A DNA stretch of 64,000 bases from Dirofilaria immitis (lineage: Eukaryota; Nematoda; Chromadorea; Rhabditida; Onchocercidae). The translations under genes and the position numbers were made by a program. Shown here piece after piece: positions 1 to 14,256 of this stretch; the first letter of the stretch is position 1; each line of letters starts with the position of its first letter. The notes beneath the pieces are model-generated. The model ran no database searches and was not told where the DNA came from. It worked only from the letters and a program-made list of their open reading frames with translations. Where the stretch lies: assembly GCA_024305405.1 (NCBI GenBank), contig JAKNDB010000068.1:10401501-10465500 (forward strand). Reading direction: 5' to 3'.

Positions 1-2180
1 AATCTCATTAATTGATTTTAGTTTTGGTGAATTCTGACCTTTGCAAAAGCGTCTTTTTAAAAATATTTTTAAATTGAAAATGTCATAATTATATATAAAA
101 TCTGACAAAGCCTACGCAGAATGTTAAATGTATTACTAAAAAAAGAGATGAATAATTTATCAAACATTCAAAGTTTATTGTTAAGAACCATACCAAGAAA
201 AAGCGAAGATATTTTCATAGTAACGGCATCCAGAAGTGTCCTATCTTCATTGTCACTGATAACATTGAATACAAAAATAGAATTTGCTGATAAGAAATTT
301 TAAAGGATACGGCTTATAGTCATACATATGTAACTTATGCACCACATTTTTGGATCAAAGCAAAAGCCGGCGTTTGATGATAGCGCCTCGAAGCATGGAC
401 CATTCTTAGTATCTTATCATTCCTCTGTTCCTTTCTCAATTTAACTTACTGAGCTCACTGTTTTATTTGACTAGCCAAATCCACTTTTTAAATTTTATTG
501 AAAATTATAATGATATATTAGCAAATGAAAAAATAATGGCAGTGACGATAATGGTAATAATGAATATATTGAGGCGCTGATAATAATGATAACAATGTCA
601 ACGTATTATTGATTGTAGTAATTGATGCTAAAACAAGAAGTACAAACGATTAATTTGTGATATTGTGACAAGCTTTATAAGCTTTTTAATATTAAATATT
701 TTTTATCAACAAGTCGCTAACTTTAAATTTGCAATAATGTTAATAATATTATTAAGAGTGGTAAAATTGGATTACTAATCGATCATATTTCAAAATCTAA
801 AATTCCAGCATTTTGACCGCATTCATAATAATAACTATACAATGGTAGTTTGATTGTTTCATTTTCAATTGTCTCAAAAATGAAATAATTTTGATTGAAT
901 TTTTATTAAAAAATATGAATAATGGCTTATTCTTGATAGCAAATATATTATACTAAATGTTATTCTTCATCATATCCTATTATTTTATCGTTTTAATTAC
1001 CATAAAACTGTTTTTAACTCATTATTCCTTGCGATTTGTGCACAGGTATACCAAATAAATCACTTAATCCTTGGGCTGCAAAATATGCTTTATTCGTTTG
1101 ACAATCTGTCTATTACATATTGAAAATGAAACATATATAGGTTTTCGGCAAACTCGTCCTACCACTATTACCTTATTTTCCAACCTATTCTCCAATGACC
1201 TGAACTACAGTATCCTCATATGATCATCATCTCATCATCTGATTTCCGCTGCTGTTGCCGCATTCTTATCACTTTCTTCTTACTTCCATTTTCTTTCCAT
1301 GTATTCTTCTTTGTGAAAATTAAATCGTTCAAGAATTGTAGAACCAATAAGAGTTCGTCATATAGTAAAATTTAGTCTGTCATATCATAAAATTTAAGAT
1401 TTGATAATCATTAAAGAAAAAAATTAGCTGCACTTTTTAATAAACAAAAACCCTGAGGACATTACAATAAATTGTATTTTGTTAGAATTTTTATATCAAT
1501 TTGATGATTAGATTATTTTATTATGGAATAATTTTCCAACTTTACTCGTTTTTCCAGATATTTTTCTTTTATTCAATTTCGTTCTTTACTGTAATCTCAA
1601 TTATTCTTGTGCGGAAAATTTCTTCTTTCTAATATCTGTAACACAAGTTTCATGCAAATTTTTGCAAATGTACAGTAATCTCGAAAAATAATATTGAAAA
1701 ATTGTTAGCTTCTAATCTAACAAAAAATCCTAAAAACATTTTTGGCAATAATAATTTAGTACTTGATATATTTTCTATAATAACTTAGTTGATTTGTTTC
1801 CATAATCATTACTATTAATGAAAGCCAAGGAACAACGATCATTGCATCAAGACCCTTACATCCTCGTTTTATATATGATTTAGAACGAATGATTTATTTT
1901 AATCAAGCCAAAGAAAAGTATAAAGCGCACCTGCATTTTTATAATACAAAAAAAAAAAAAACTATTGCCGACGTAAACAAGAAAGAGGAAGTGTTACAAT
2001 AAACGCGGTTAAGCTTTGTTCAAACATCTTTAGTAATATATCTTCTTTGCATTGGTTAATATTTATAATCGTATTAATAACAGTAATAATATCTGTTTGT
2101 TGACAAAGAGCAAATCAGAGCACAATATAATATCCTACTTGAACTTTTTCACTTATGCAAATATGCCAATTCCATAACTG

Positions 2181-2201
2181 ATATATATATATATATATAT
2201 A
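2181..2201. repeat. (AT)n microsatellite
   Basis: Uninterrupted AT dinucleotide run of 21 bases. Confidence 0.95.
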
Positions 2202-3983
2202 AATAGATATGCAGGTCAAAATTTTCAACGAAATATTTATGATTTTCTTCTAAAAATGCTCTACGCTTTATTAGCTTCTCAAATCCTCTTGAACAAGTAA
2301 GAATTATAATGAAAAGTTTATTTATGTCTATCACAAAATTTGTCACAAATTTATATCATAAAGTTAACATCTCAATCTGTAAAATAATATTAGCCTGGAA
2401 CGTACTTCAAAGCATAAATAAGTTGTTTAATTGTCTCAAAAAATCACAAATACTTATTTCGATCGATTTTTTGCTGAATTTTTGCCTTACTGTTATTTAA
2501 CTATGTCTATCCACCTTGAAACATCATATATAAGTAGTTTCATCAATATTGACTTAAAAATAATTTTTCAACAGTTTACATCATTTTAAAAAGTTAAATA
2601 AATTTTAATGTATCCATTTATTCGTGACCAACAGAAGATGGTTTTTTAACATGTGTGCCAATTCCCAGTGCTATTTTATAATTATTTCATACACGGCATA
2701 TTCATCATTTTTTAAATCCCAGTCCTTTAAATTCATACATGCTCTCTCTAGTTAAACAGTTTGAAAAATGTAAATAAACGAAAAACATGCATATTGTAAC
2801 AAATAAAGAAATTTGCGATAAAATAAGTTGTTGGATTCTTGGAATGCCTTTAACATGCTTATTCTGCTATAATAAGTTATATCATTTCATTGTTATCAAA
2901 ACACGTATAGTTCTACTTGAAGTTTAAAAATAAGATAAATTTCAGGATTTCGATTTTCCAAAACTCGTGTTTATTTATCTCAAATCTCTTTTATTTTTTA
3001 TTTCCTAGAGGAGGAAGCGATTTTTAAAAAATATATAATAGAGAATAAACTTTACTTTAAATACTTTGTAAAATTGTGCACTATGAAAGCTTTGTTTCTG
3101 TCGTTCGCATTACAATTTTTCTTCCATTCATAATTCATAGATTCTCTAAGATTTCCTGTACTAATATTCCTTAGAAAGATTGAAAGTTTAAATTTAGAAT
3201 AAGGTAGTTTCGTTTACACAATATACTAGAAAAGTTTTGGTAACAGAATAGAATCAATGTTTTAAGTAGCAGCCTAAATAATCAATGATTTGCCTTTACT
3301 AAGAGATATGATCGAAAGCAGTTTTGCTACTTCTCAGTTCAAAATTAATGAGTGGCCAGTGTTGCATAAAGATTAGAAGGTAGATCGAAAAAAGAATTAA
3401 GGTCATGAATTGAATATAGGAATGAATGATATTTGATACTGCGAGAAAACTTTAATAGAAAGGTTGAGTGCCGAAGATTTTGAACAAAAATTAGATCAAG
3501 ACTAGAAACACGAAAGAATTCACTTATTTATCAAAATTCAGTTAGAAATCATGATTCATTACTTGCAGATAATTGATAATTCAATTTCGGATTGTACTTA
3601 GCATCTATGTAATTATAAACTATTTGATTCCTTTCTATAATAGAATTACTTACCCGAATTTCTTTTTAGCTGAGTTTCGATAGAAGCTGTTTAATGGATT
3701 ACAGAAGAGTCAATAAATTATCAAAAATGCGATTTGACTTCACTGTTTGCAATTTTTAAGAGATTGCTCAAGAAGATAACTTTAAAACATTAGGAAGGAG
3801 AATAATAATCTCTGGCTCATTGCTTATAGAATAAAATCAGAAATTCATGAAGGAATTAATTTTAATGAAAAAAATTGAAATCAATATCGGTGTAAGAAAT
3901 GCATTCAATGGAAGAGTTTGGAAAAAGAAGGAGACAAATGAGTGAGAAACAAAATTTTTCTTCATAATAGAGCCGTTTCTTCA

Positions 3984-3985
<2 letters not shown>

Positions 3986-4077
<92 letters not shown>
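3986..4077. repeat. (AC)n microsatellite followed by (AT)n
   Basis: About 39 AC units (3986-4064) run straight into six AT units (4065-4077). On the minus strand it gives a long Cys-Val open frame that is an artefact of the repeat. Confidence 0.98.
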
Positions 4078-6082
4078 CTTTCAATGCTTCTGAACAATAC
4101 ATAATACGAGAAAGGTAGATGAAACACACATCCGGAAACGAAGAAGTCGGCCAAGCGTTCTAGAAATAGTCGAGAATGCTGATAATATTTTCTTCCATCT
4201 GCGCCTACTCAATATTATACAGTTCACAAAACTTAATGTTACTATTCAAAATGCTTCTCCGATGCACTTTTACCATCTCTCAGAAACAATGCTATGATAT
4301 CTCGATTATGTATGAAGATGAAAGATGAAATGAGTTAGTATAGTTGAACTCTTTATGAAAATTAAAGCAAATATATTCTGTTAATATTTTTTCATGTTCT
4401 GTGAGGGAATAATGATTTACGTGAACTTTAGGAAAGAAAAAAAAGTACTCCATATTTCTTGCCATCCTATCCAACTCAGATAAGCTGGCGGTATACATGA
4501 TAAGACCAAATTTCAGCATTGTCAACGATAATCATCCCGATGCTTTTGCAAGTAAAGAGCATGTATTAATAATAGCTTTTACAAGCCTTTGATCAAGTTT
4601 TTCCTTTCTTTCTCTTCCTATCCACAAACGTCACCGTTTGACTAACACCACCGCTTCACTGATATTATATGCACAATTCGGGCATCATTAATACATCAAA
4701 TCATGTCCAAAAAAGTTCTTTAAATACACATTTATGGTTTTTATGCAAAATATCGTCGCTGCATCATACCCATCTTCTCCATCATTCATCATATTGAAGA
4801 TGTCTTTATAACCATTGAAAAATGGCTTAGAGATGATATGTAAGGATATAAAAAAGAATTGCTGAGAAAATATTTCAAATCTGAAACTTAAATTTTTTGA
4901 ATTTATATATTGATATATTATTGAACGAATGTTTATCTTATTTCCTCGTCTGTTTCTAGCTTTTTATTTCTGACTTGAAATATGATATATCTCTTTGAAT
5001 GGACAATATGCTATACTTTACTTCAGTTAATACTAATTAGCTAATGTCGTTTAAGATTCTTAGATATCCCGTGTTTTCATTAGTCATGATTTAAGACAAG
5101 CATATTTTCATCAAAGTGATAAGTTATGGTGGCGCTAGTGATGGCGTTGTTGGTTTATTTAGTTTTTACCTTCGTTCACATTATTAATATTCATTAATAC
5201 ATATGCCTGGAATATAAAAGAAAGAAAGAACAAGGATAACTGATGACTGATTCTTCTAGTTCAGATTCTTCCTTCGCCCACTTCTTCTTCCTTTGCTTAC
5301 TCTCAATGTGCTCCGATCTGGATCGCTTTTATAAAAAATCCCGAAAAACTAATTTGCTTATTTGTCGGCATGAGTTCTGCAGATGGTTCAACCATTTTGG
5401 AATGTGTTGCTGCTACATTGAATCATATTACATTCACTCAGAAGTAATATCGAGGGTTTTAAATTTTGCTATCATTTTAATCATTATATTAGATTAGCAA
5501 ATGATTTAGCCTTTTTGTACTTATCACTTGTTAGCATTGAGCACATTTGAAGGGTCTTCAAAATGAGCAATACTGAAAGACATTTTCATTTGCTAATTTT
5601 TACATCTTTTCATGACACTGTTAGTTTCCTTCCAACTGCTAAATCAAAATTCTTAATTATTTCAAAACGACCATTGTTTTTTACACTATTCACGATGATG
5701 TCGAAATATTTAATAAAATTTGGCTATATTCCGAATTTCATTAAATAATATTCAGAGACTACTAATTCATTCATTCATTATTTATTAAAATATAAATTAT
5801 TTTACTATGAATTAATTTTTTTAAAATCTATAGCAATTATCTCAGTGTGATATTATGATGATATAAAACTATTTTTTTGTACAGCTCATATGATAACTTA
5901 ATTTTATCATCCTCCTAATGAAACAAAAACTGCTATTATAACGAACTGAAAGTGCTGAACTTTTAATTAAAATCATAATCAGTTTGACTATGTCAAACTT
6001 TTAGAAGATCGGATTTTGTGTACTTCGATTAATAAGCTATAGTATTCATACATCTTGATTGATCAAGAATCAATTTTCAACT

Positions 6083-7338
6083 TGTTCAACTTTCCGTGCA
6101 TTATAGCGAGAAGTCTTTTTCAGATCATTTCAGTTTTTAGTAACTTGGGAAGATTCATATATCGTTTCACTTGATGACACCACTATGATAAAATAGCATT
6201 AATCCTCTGATCGATCGCATAGCTACAATATTATTCCCAATATTATACACTACTTTAAAAGATAGCGATGTTAAAAAGAAAACAAGTGATAGATCATTCA
6301 GTTGCAACTTTTACTAAAATGCAATGACGTATTTCTGATAGATTTTTTTTTTCGGAACAATAATTTGTCGGTGACATTGCAGGTATGATAGGAAAGGAGA
6401 ACTTTTCTTTCTTAGAATTTACTATTGCTTCGTAAGATTTTAAACAATTTTATTAGTTTGTCAAAAAGGAAGAGAGAGGGAGAAAGGAAAGAAGAAAAAG
6501 AAGAAATAAGAGAGAGAAGAAAAAAGAGAACTAAATTAAATTAAACTAAAGTTTCAGAGTATTTCAAATATTTTTATTTCAAGAATTTTCACTTATTTAT
6601 CTTAATCTATCAATAGGTAAATACGTGCTGAAATTTGAGAATTTGTTGCTTTTGGAAATAACAAAAGTTCAATTTGTAGCAAATGAAATATATTCAAGTA
6701 AATCGATTCAAATATTTTGTTATAGTTCAATGTATCGTTAGTTCTCATATTCAAATTTTGAGTAAATACTCGCATTTGGAAATAAACAAATATCAAAAGA
6801 GATTGGTACCATGACTTTAAAGATATCTCTTATTCTTATTCGTCCTTTTTCGACCTCGATACTGAGAATTACAATGTCCGTCACGATAGCTCCTGTGAAA
6901 AAGTTTCTTATCTCAGACGAATAAATCAACTTTTTAGATGTTCATTTAATGCGTTTTGAGATATTAAAGCGAAGAATATCTTCTGTAATACTTTGGACAA
7001 TTTTCATTTCGTGCATCAATTAATTAGCTATTAATGAATAGAAGTTGGATATATCATTTACCGATAACTGCGAAATGATGATTTTTGACAAAAGAGTAAC
7101 AGAAGATGTTAATTTTAAGTAAAATAATCATTCATGGAGAAATCCTTACATAATAATAATGTTTTCGAGAATTTTCATTTATTTACTCAAACAATCAACG
7201 AATTATTGATAAGGTTCAAATATAATTAGATGAAAAGATTTCGAACGAACTTAATGAATATTCGTTATAGTTCACGGATCTATACATTAGTATTTTCAGA
7301 ATTGGACTAAATCATTCGCAACATTTAATCTTCATTGC
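6083..7338 (+). repeat. Left arm of a 1.26-kb inverted repeat
   Basis: This stretch, from TGTTCAACTTTCCGTGC to AACATTTAATCTTCATTGC, is the near-perfect reverse complement of 36011-37267. The differences I could see are two C/T changes close to the inner end and 1-base length changes in runs (for example four T's here against three at 6650-6656). It contains a polypurine tract at 6466-6533 and short minus-strand open frames (6602-6796, 6738-6929) of no recognised family. I see no terminal inverted repeats or transposase, so the element type is unknown. Confidence 0.92.
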
Positions 7339-10197
7339 ATCACAAAATCTATACATATCTCAGTATTCACAATATATTTGTTACATTAATAATCCATATA
7401 ACTGAGCTAAATTCATAACAACATGTAATCTAACTATATATGTGGGTTTCTTAGAAGTTATCTTCTCCTATTCGTTATTTGGATATATCTGATTTGATTG
7501 GATTTTCTAAAGATAAATTTTATGTTATTTCATTTTTACTACATATAAAATGATGGGATTGTGCATCGTGATTAATATGAGCCAAATTGATTGTAACAAA
7601 TGATGTAATATTTGGTACCAATATAGTAAGCTGAAATAGATATAAGTAAGTAATGTTACCGTTAATAGCATTATACTCTTTTATGTATCACTATTATTAT
7701 GTTTCTGACACTCACTTATTTAACAAGAAGTATCTATTTTGCAAAACAAGGATAGTGTGTTGCTATAGGATGGATTGTTTTTAAAAGATATACTTGTTTA
7801 CTGTATTACGCTCCGATTTGTTACGAAATAAAATGATCAGACATAAACGGAGTTTAATTGTTCGAAAGTTTATATGAAATTAAGGATCTGTGAATCCAGG
7901 TAAAGTAATATCGGATTATATCAAAACATGTTCTCTGCTTTAAAAGTACGTTTAGGATACTTCATTTATAATATAGTAAGCATGAAACTAACAAACTATT
8001 AGCTATTATTTTGGATTCTTTGAAATTTAAAATTAAAACGATACACATTTGTTAGAGAGAATGAAGTCAAAAGAATCAAAAGTTCGAATTTAATCAAAAT
8101 AAAATGAAATAAAAAGAAGTCGATTTTATTTAGATTTCCTCATATAACAATATAAGATTGCTATCTCTGCGGCAGGATAACAGTATAGTCCATTCCCGAA
8201 CTATTGAAATCCGTCAATTTTATTCTCGCTACAACTGGGCGTTACAATAACTTTGCTACAGTTGTAAGATGGACCGCCTTATTGCTTTCGCATCGGAGGA
8301 CCTGCTCCGCCTTCTCTTATTTCTTTGCTGCTTTTCAGTAACAATAATCGGATAAACAGTAGCGAGTTTAACTGACTTTAATATCATTCATTCATTTGAA
8401 CCAAGTTTTATTGTCAATGGAGTTTTCTTTTATCACTCATTGATCCTTTTCGTAGCATTTTATATGCCACTTCTTTATTTTCTCAGAGCCATTTTACTGC
8501 TTATCATAATAGTTGTATGCTACTTTACTCTCCATTTATATGTTTTATGGATAGTATAACTAAGTTGTTATTTCATTGAAATTGTACATAATAAATTATA
8601 TGCCTAATTAGAATGATGCCGGGCTAGAATTTAGTATCAATTAGAATGGCATCATAGAGGTTATGAAACAAAACAGTTCAAATATTAATAGAAATTTAGA
8701 TAAACAAATTCTGAAGTATAAAGGAGGCATTGCTCATTACGATTGCTAAATAGCTTAGATCATGAAGAATTAGTTCTTCAAAGTCATTACTTTACCTTAA
8801 TTTCAATTAATAAATAGTTTTGCTAGTTTTATAAAATCGTAACGATTTTCAATAGTATCATCAGCTGATATAAATATCGATCCATTCAAATATTGAATCG
8901 AAGAAGTCTTCATTAAAGGGTGCTTGGTATCATTATCTTACATTATTTTCGATAATATAATCGAATTTAATAAGAAATAGCGAAACTTACTTCCTTCAAA
9001 ATATTTCAACGATTATTCTTATGTCAATTCACATAAAATTTAATTAATTGAGTAATACGATTAACAGATAGTTACGTTTTCTATAGATCGATTGCTGTCT
9101 GACATATTGCATCAGCAACTGTCATAAATATTTAAATCATCATGATAAAAGTAACGAGCAGACAAAAGAAGCAGCGATGATTTTTTGATTTTTTTCGTTT
9201 TTAAAAATTCCACAGTTACCTGAAAATTTTAGAATTTAAGTTCTTTCACCTAAAAAATTTCTGAAATATAAAAATTCAGATTGATTCTAAAAAGTTTTGG
9301 TAAAATTTTTAACTTTTAGGAATTCTTTAAAGAGAGTGGAAATGGTTTTTTGCTATCTTAGTTTAAAAAAAATTAGAATTTCCAGATTAAATTTCTAACC
9401 AATACCTCGTCATCAAAAGTTTTTATATAAAAATTATTTGACCAGATTGCAGAATGATTTAGCCTCATTTCTAAATGCAATATAAAGAGCAATTAGAAAT
9501 CTTTAGTTGAGATTTTCAAATTATTTTTATCAAGAAGATAACATTATGATTTTAAATGATTCAATCTACCTTGGAATTCAAAGCAATATTAAACCACCTT
9601 AAATTACAAAACACTTCGATGATTGTCCCTATAATGATGAAAATATCAAAAATCGAACATTTATTGCTAATTATTGAGAAATTAAGATATAGTTGTTTCA
9701 GATTTGCCAAACAAGTGTATTCAAAAATGCATAATCAATTTGGTTGAATCTTGCATAATTGAAAAGAAATTGCAATTTTATCAAGTTAATTTTTCAAAAA
9801 CTTTATTAATTTACAAAGAGATTGTTAATACTATCATAAGTTCGTTTTATTCATAACAACTTTTATGCATTGTATTTTAAAAGAAAAAAGAAAAGTATAA
9901 GAATATTTCCTTTTAATTAAGCTCCAGAAATTTTTCGAATCAATAATTATTAAAGAATTTGCAATTTTTCAAAAATTATAGATATATATGATAGCATATA
10001 GTGTATCTTGGCAATACATTAAAAATTACTACCATATGCTGATAAATTTTAAGAAGGGATTTTTTTGAAGCATTCAATAATCATGTTTTTGTAGATTTAT
10101 TAATCCACAAATCATCTTTTTTTATTTATGCAGCACATATACATAAACATATATTGCTTATTATTATACGATAAAAATTAGTCAAAGTTTTACATTG

Positions 10198-10241
10198 TCA
10201 TCATTATTATTATTATCATTATTATTATTATTATTACTATT
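10198..10241. repeat. (ATT)n-rich tract
   Basis: Imperfect ATT trinucleotide repeats with single-base changes. Confidence 0.9.
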
Positions 10242-10365
10242 TTTTACGTAATATCATGATTACTACTACAATTATTGGTGCTCTTTCGTTTTGGCTAATA
10301 ATCGCCGTTATTAATATTGCTGTTGTCTGATTGGCTCAAGGAAACGGTAGGTCATCGCAGCTCAT

Positions 10366-10393
10366 ATGTATGTATGTATATATTTATATACAT

Positions 10394-10430
<37 letters not shown>

Positions 10431-10433
10431 TAT
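10366..10433. repeat. Compound GTAT / ATAC / AC microsatellite
   Basis: GTAT units, then ATATACATAC, then a pure AC run and an interrupted AC/AT tail. The GTAT and ATAC parts are complementary and could pair as a hairpin. Confidence 0.92.
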
Positions 10434-12973
10434 CTTAATAAGCCACGCCTACTCCAGTTATTATACATAGTCACTGCCATTCCTTAGTTGTTTGCCGACA
10501 CTTTGCTACGAATCATTCATTTATTCGTCATTCTTTTCCTTTTCTCTAATGTCCATAGTAAACTTTCTATTAGCATGCACATGCAGAATCAATTTGTGCA
10601 TGTCATTATACATGCGTGTGCATGTATGCGTGTATGTGTATGTTTACATGCGTTATATTTCATAACTAGATCATAATTAGAGATTCAATGAAGTGGTATG
10701 TAGTGCATCCTGTCAGATTGATTGATATGCGACTATTTAATGGCCTATTTTTAAGGAAGAATGTGATAACATGATAAAATGCGGTTATATTTCAAAGTAA
10801 GTATTAGAAGAAAACTTTTAACATCTCATACTCAACAAAAAAAAAATTTAAATATCGTTGTTAAATGATATATTAAATGCTGCGATTTATGATTATAAAA
10901 TGTGAATTGCTTATAATTGAAGCATTATAAATGACTAATATATGTCTATTGTTGCTATTTATCATAATTATCGATAAAGTCTTATTTAATTAGGTACATA
11001 TTTAATATTTGAAAGATGATAACCTGGACTGTCTGTCACAAGAAATTTTTTAAAAGATTCATTTTTCATTTTAGCAACCTAACAAATATATTATTTTAAA
11101 CATGACTTTTTGATATCATCTATATTCTCCTGCAGTCGAGAAAAATATAATTTAATTCCACTATGCTAATCTACCACCTTTATTATATCAAAGTTATCAT
11201 ATGAATGATAAATTAATTGATATCGTGAAATAAGCTATTGTAGCATCATTCATCATCCTTCTAAATGATTATTCTATGTACAGTAGTTATTCATTTAAAT
11301 AGTAATGATAGTTGCAAAATTTTGATTTTTCAATTCTTCCATTAAATTAATAGAACAATAGCTATAATGTCGAGAATACGAAAATAAAAGATTTTCCAGA
11401 AGTTAATGAATTTTGGCTGCATTATAACGATATTTTGTTATTGTTGAGGAATTAGTAGAAAATGAGAATATTTAATACGCTAGAAAATATTATGTTGAAG
11501 TATTACAATAGAGAAAAAGTGTGAACGGGATTGATCTAGCAAAATGATACAAGCGTAGAAAATGAAGGATAGCTACAAATGTTTATTAATAAAATGAAAA
11601 CAACCAACCAATTGGTAGTTCGAAATTTGAAAGAAATTTTAGAAGCAATCTTTAACGGATAATTTGCTTGAAGAATATAATTTTTTTCCAACGACGATTA
11701 GATGTTAGTAAGCTGAATGCAGTAACTGTAGCTATAACTATCATCAACAACCAATTGAGACAGATTATCGTACAAGGCATTTTATATACCCTTAACACCA
11801 TCGTTGGCTTTATATTTCTATGAAAATATTGAGCTATTACAATATTTATGTCTTCTTTCCGTCCCCTCTTCTTTATCATTTCCTTCCATTTCCCAAATAT
11901 TTTCCTTTTTTCCTATAATTTACATGATTTATACTTGTCATAAAAAACGCTATCATAATTTTATTTATCTTTGAATGATAAAAGTGAAGATTTTTATATT
12001 AAGAAGAAGACTATGCATGGATTCGATTTGTTTAAAAATGAATCATCAATTAATTCATGATTCCAATAATTTCTATTGATTATTGAAATTTCATAGAAAA
12101 TAATAAATGATAAGCTATATGAATGGTATATTCAATGTCTGAATATCAATTTCCATGCTTTTAAAAATAACAATGCTTTTCTGAATAATTTTGAAAAATT
12201 TCGATATTACGTTTCATGAATATTTGAATAAAAAAATAAAATTTTGATTGCACTTATTTCATAACATTTTGAATATAATAGAGAAAGTATCGGTTAATTA
12301 TGCAAATTTTAATACTTTATGATTAAATATCTATTGATATTACTAATAATGCTTTGGAACATTCTGAACATTTTGATATATCATAAACTCTGTCTTAGTC
12401 ATAGTTTATGATGACATTTTTGATTTTTGGAGTGATTAGCTGAAAATGGCTACTGATGTGATGAATGCAAGGAGTAGTATCATCGCATTTACACTTAATA
12501 AGTTGTTCTAGAAATCAGCATTGAATTTTTGACAAATTTTATCTTAATATTAATGAAGTATTGTTCTAAATGTAAATTACTAATTATTAAAGATTCAGGT
12601 TTTGTATTTAATTTGACACTTTTATTTGCACCATTTTTTATTTCAATCTCAAATTTTCTTAACAATATCATGTATATCAAAGTAAATCAGTTTTCAGAGG
12701 ATTCTGATGAATATCTATTTAATAATATATATATGATTATATTTGTAGTATAATAAATAAAATGTAATAATGTTAATTTTTGATAAAACATCGTATTAAT
12801 TACTGCTTTAATTTATATATCAAAAGTGATTATTGCTTATATAATAGATCATGAACAAATAAAAATTTTGTTTAATAATTTAAAAATAGTCATCACTTTT
12901 TTAGACAAATTCTTCAATTTTTACAAAAAATTACCGTTATTCGTTCGATGTTGAAACTGGATTTGATTAAAAC

Positions 12974-13045
12974 GACGTATGTATGCGCATGCATGTGCAT
13001 GCATATATGTGTGCTCATGCATGCGATGTATGTATATGTGTATGT
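12974..13045. repeat. Alternating purine-pyrimidine tract
   Basis: About 70 bases built of GTATGTATGCGCATGCATGT-like alternation. It is strictly alternating for nearly 40 bases, then with breaks. Such DNA can adopt Z form; here it is most simply a degenerate GT/CA-type microsatellite. A second, weaker tract of the same kind lies at about 10597-10650. Confidence 0.8.
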
Positions 13046-14256
13046 TAATGTGCACATAAATTGTTGTTGATTGAAAGTTTGGGAAGTGTATAGCAAATGT
13101 AAGCGCACAATTAGTTTTCTCAAAATTAAAGCAATATTTCAACTCACATCAGTAAATTTAGTACGTTTCAATATTTGGCAATTAGTTTATTTTCTCTTTT
13201 ATTTTCCATTTGAATCCTACTTGAACACAGTTTTATAGTTTAGAGATGGTGAAGTACGGTAAAGAGATATTTCTAGAAACTAGAAACAAATTAAGAAGTT
13301 GTTTTTGTAGTAAAATGGAAAGAAAGACTGTCAACTCGATCAGCAATTATGAAAATATATAAAAACTTATGATAAATACTTCGGAATACTTCTTTTAGAA
13401 TTTGGCTACATCTCAATAATAACAAGAATTATGCATAATATATCCTCGTCTTGATGGTCCGTTAAATTCTTACAAAATCTAATCTCTAATTATTTTTTGA
13501 ACAGCTCATTTTTAGTCGCAAAGATATTGAAGGAAAAGGATCCTATCGAATACCAATTCTGTTTTGTGGCAAATGTGTATATTCCATTTTTATTTTTTTG
13601 TTTTTTTAACAGCGCAATTTTCTTTTGGAAGATTTTTGAAACAGAAAAAGAAGAAAAGTTGACAGTAGCTTATTTGATTGCTTTATCAAGAAATCATGTA
13701 GGTCAAGTTGCACTGCTGCTGCATCAATATAATACGGTTTTCACTTGCAGCTGATGAATCAATTGCACTACCTAGTGATTCTTTGCTACTTTTCTCAAAA
13801 TAAAGGAAGAAAGAAAGAAAAGAAAATAAAAGAAAAATAGGCATAATACTCTAACAAATTATTTCTTTTTCAATTTTTAGATATATCAGAGAATTATAAA
13901 ATTCGTTTTTAGAAAAACGTTAAAAATTTCAAAGGATAAATTAATTTAAGTTAGCATAAGAATATAATTCGATACCAAGTAGAAAATACGATAACAATTT
14001 CACATTTACAGTAGGATTATTAAGAATTGTGAATATAACTTTCTTTCATATTTTGACCAAAAATAAAATGATTTTCTGAAAATTGAATAAATTTGATTAT
14101 TTCGAAATGTTCAAAAGCTAATCACTTAATCAATTTTGCTATGCTCAATTTTACATCAACACTATATTTCTATAATATTTAATCTTTCGTTTCAATTTTA
14201 AATTTCAGGAATAAACCTCTCTGTGTGCAGCATAGCTTTTTACATTATCCAATGAT

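Larger units (their letters stand above)
1..6082. other. No supportable gene
   Basis: AT-rich DNA with short open frames only (the longest with an ATG, 121-303, gives 60 residues of no recognised kind). It holds the AT and AC microsatellites listed here. No tRNA, transposase or exon chain seen. Confidence 0.6.
7339..14256. other. Intergenic region upstream of the Hox gene
   Basis: No gene supported. It contains several microsatellites and a less AT-rich patch at 8165-8345 with a 28-codon frame (MDRLIAFASEDLLRLLLF...) at 8269 and a small hairpin (TACAACTG ... CAGTTGTA). Being 7 kb directly upstream of a Hox gene, it is a natural place for control elements. Confidence 0.55.

Noticed and set aside
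3862..4065. Minus-strand Cys-Val repeat ORF
   Set aside because: It is the (AC)n microsatellite read in frame, not a protein.
6083..7338. Inverted repeat as a DNA transposon
   Set aside because: No terminal inverted repeats, target-site duplication or transposase motif visible, so the class cannot be claimed.
13497..13754. 85-codon ORF upstream of the Hox gene
   Set aside because: Starts at a non-ATG codon, rich in Phe from T runs, no motif.
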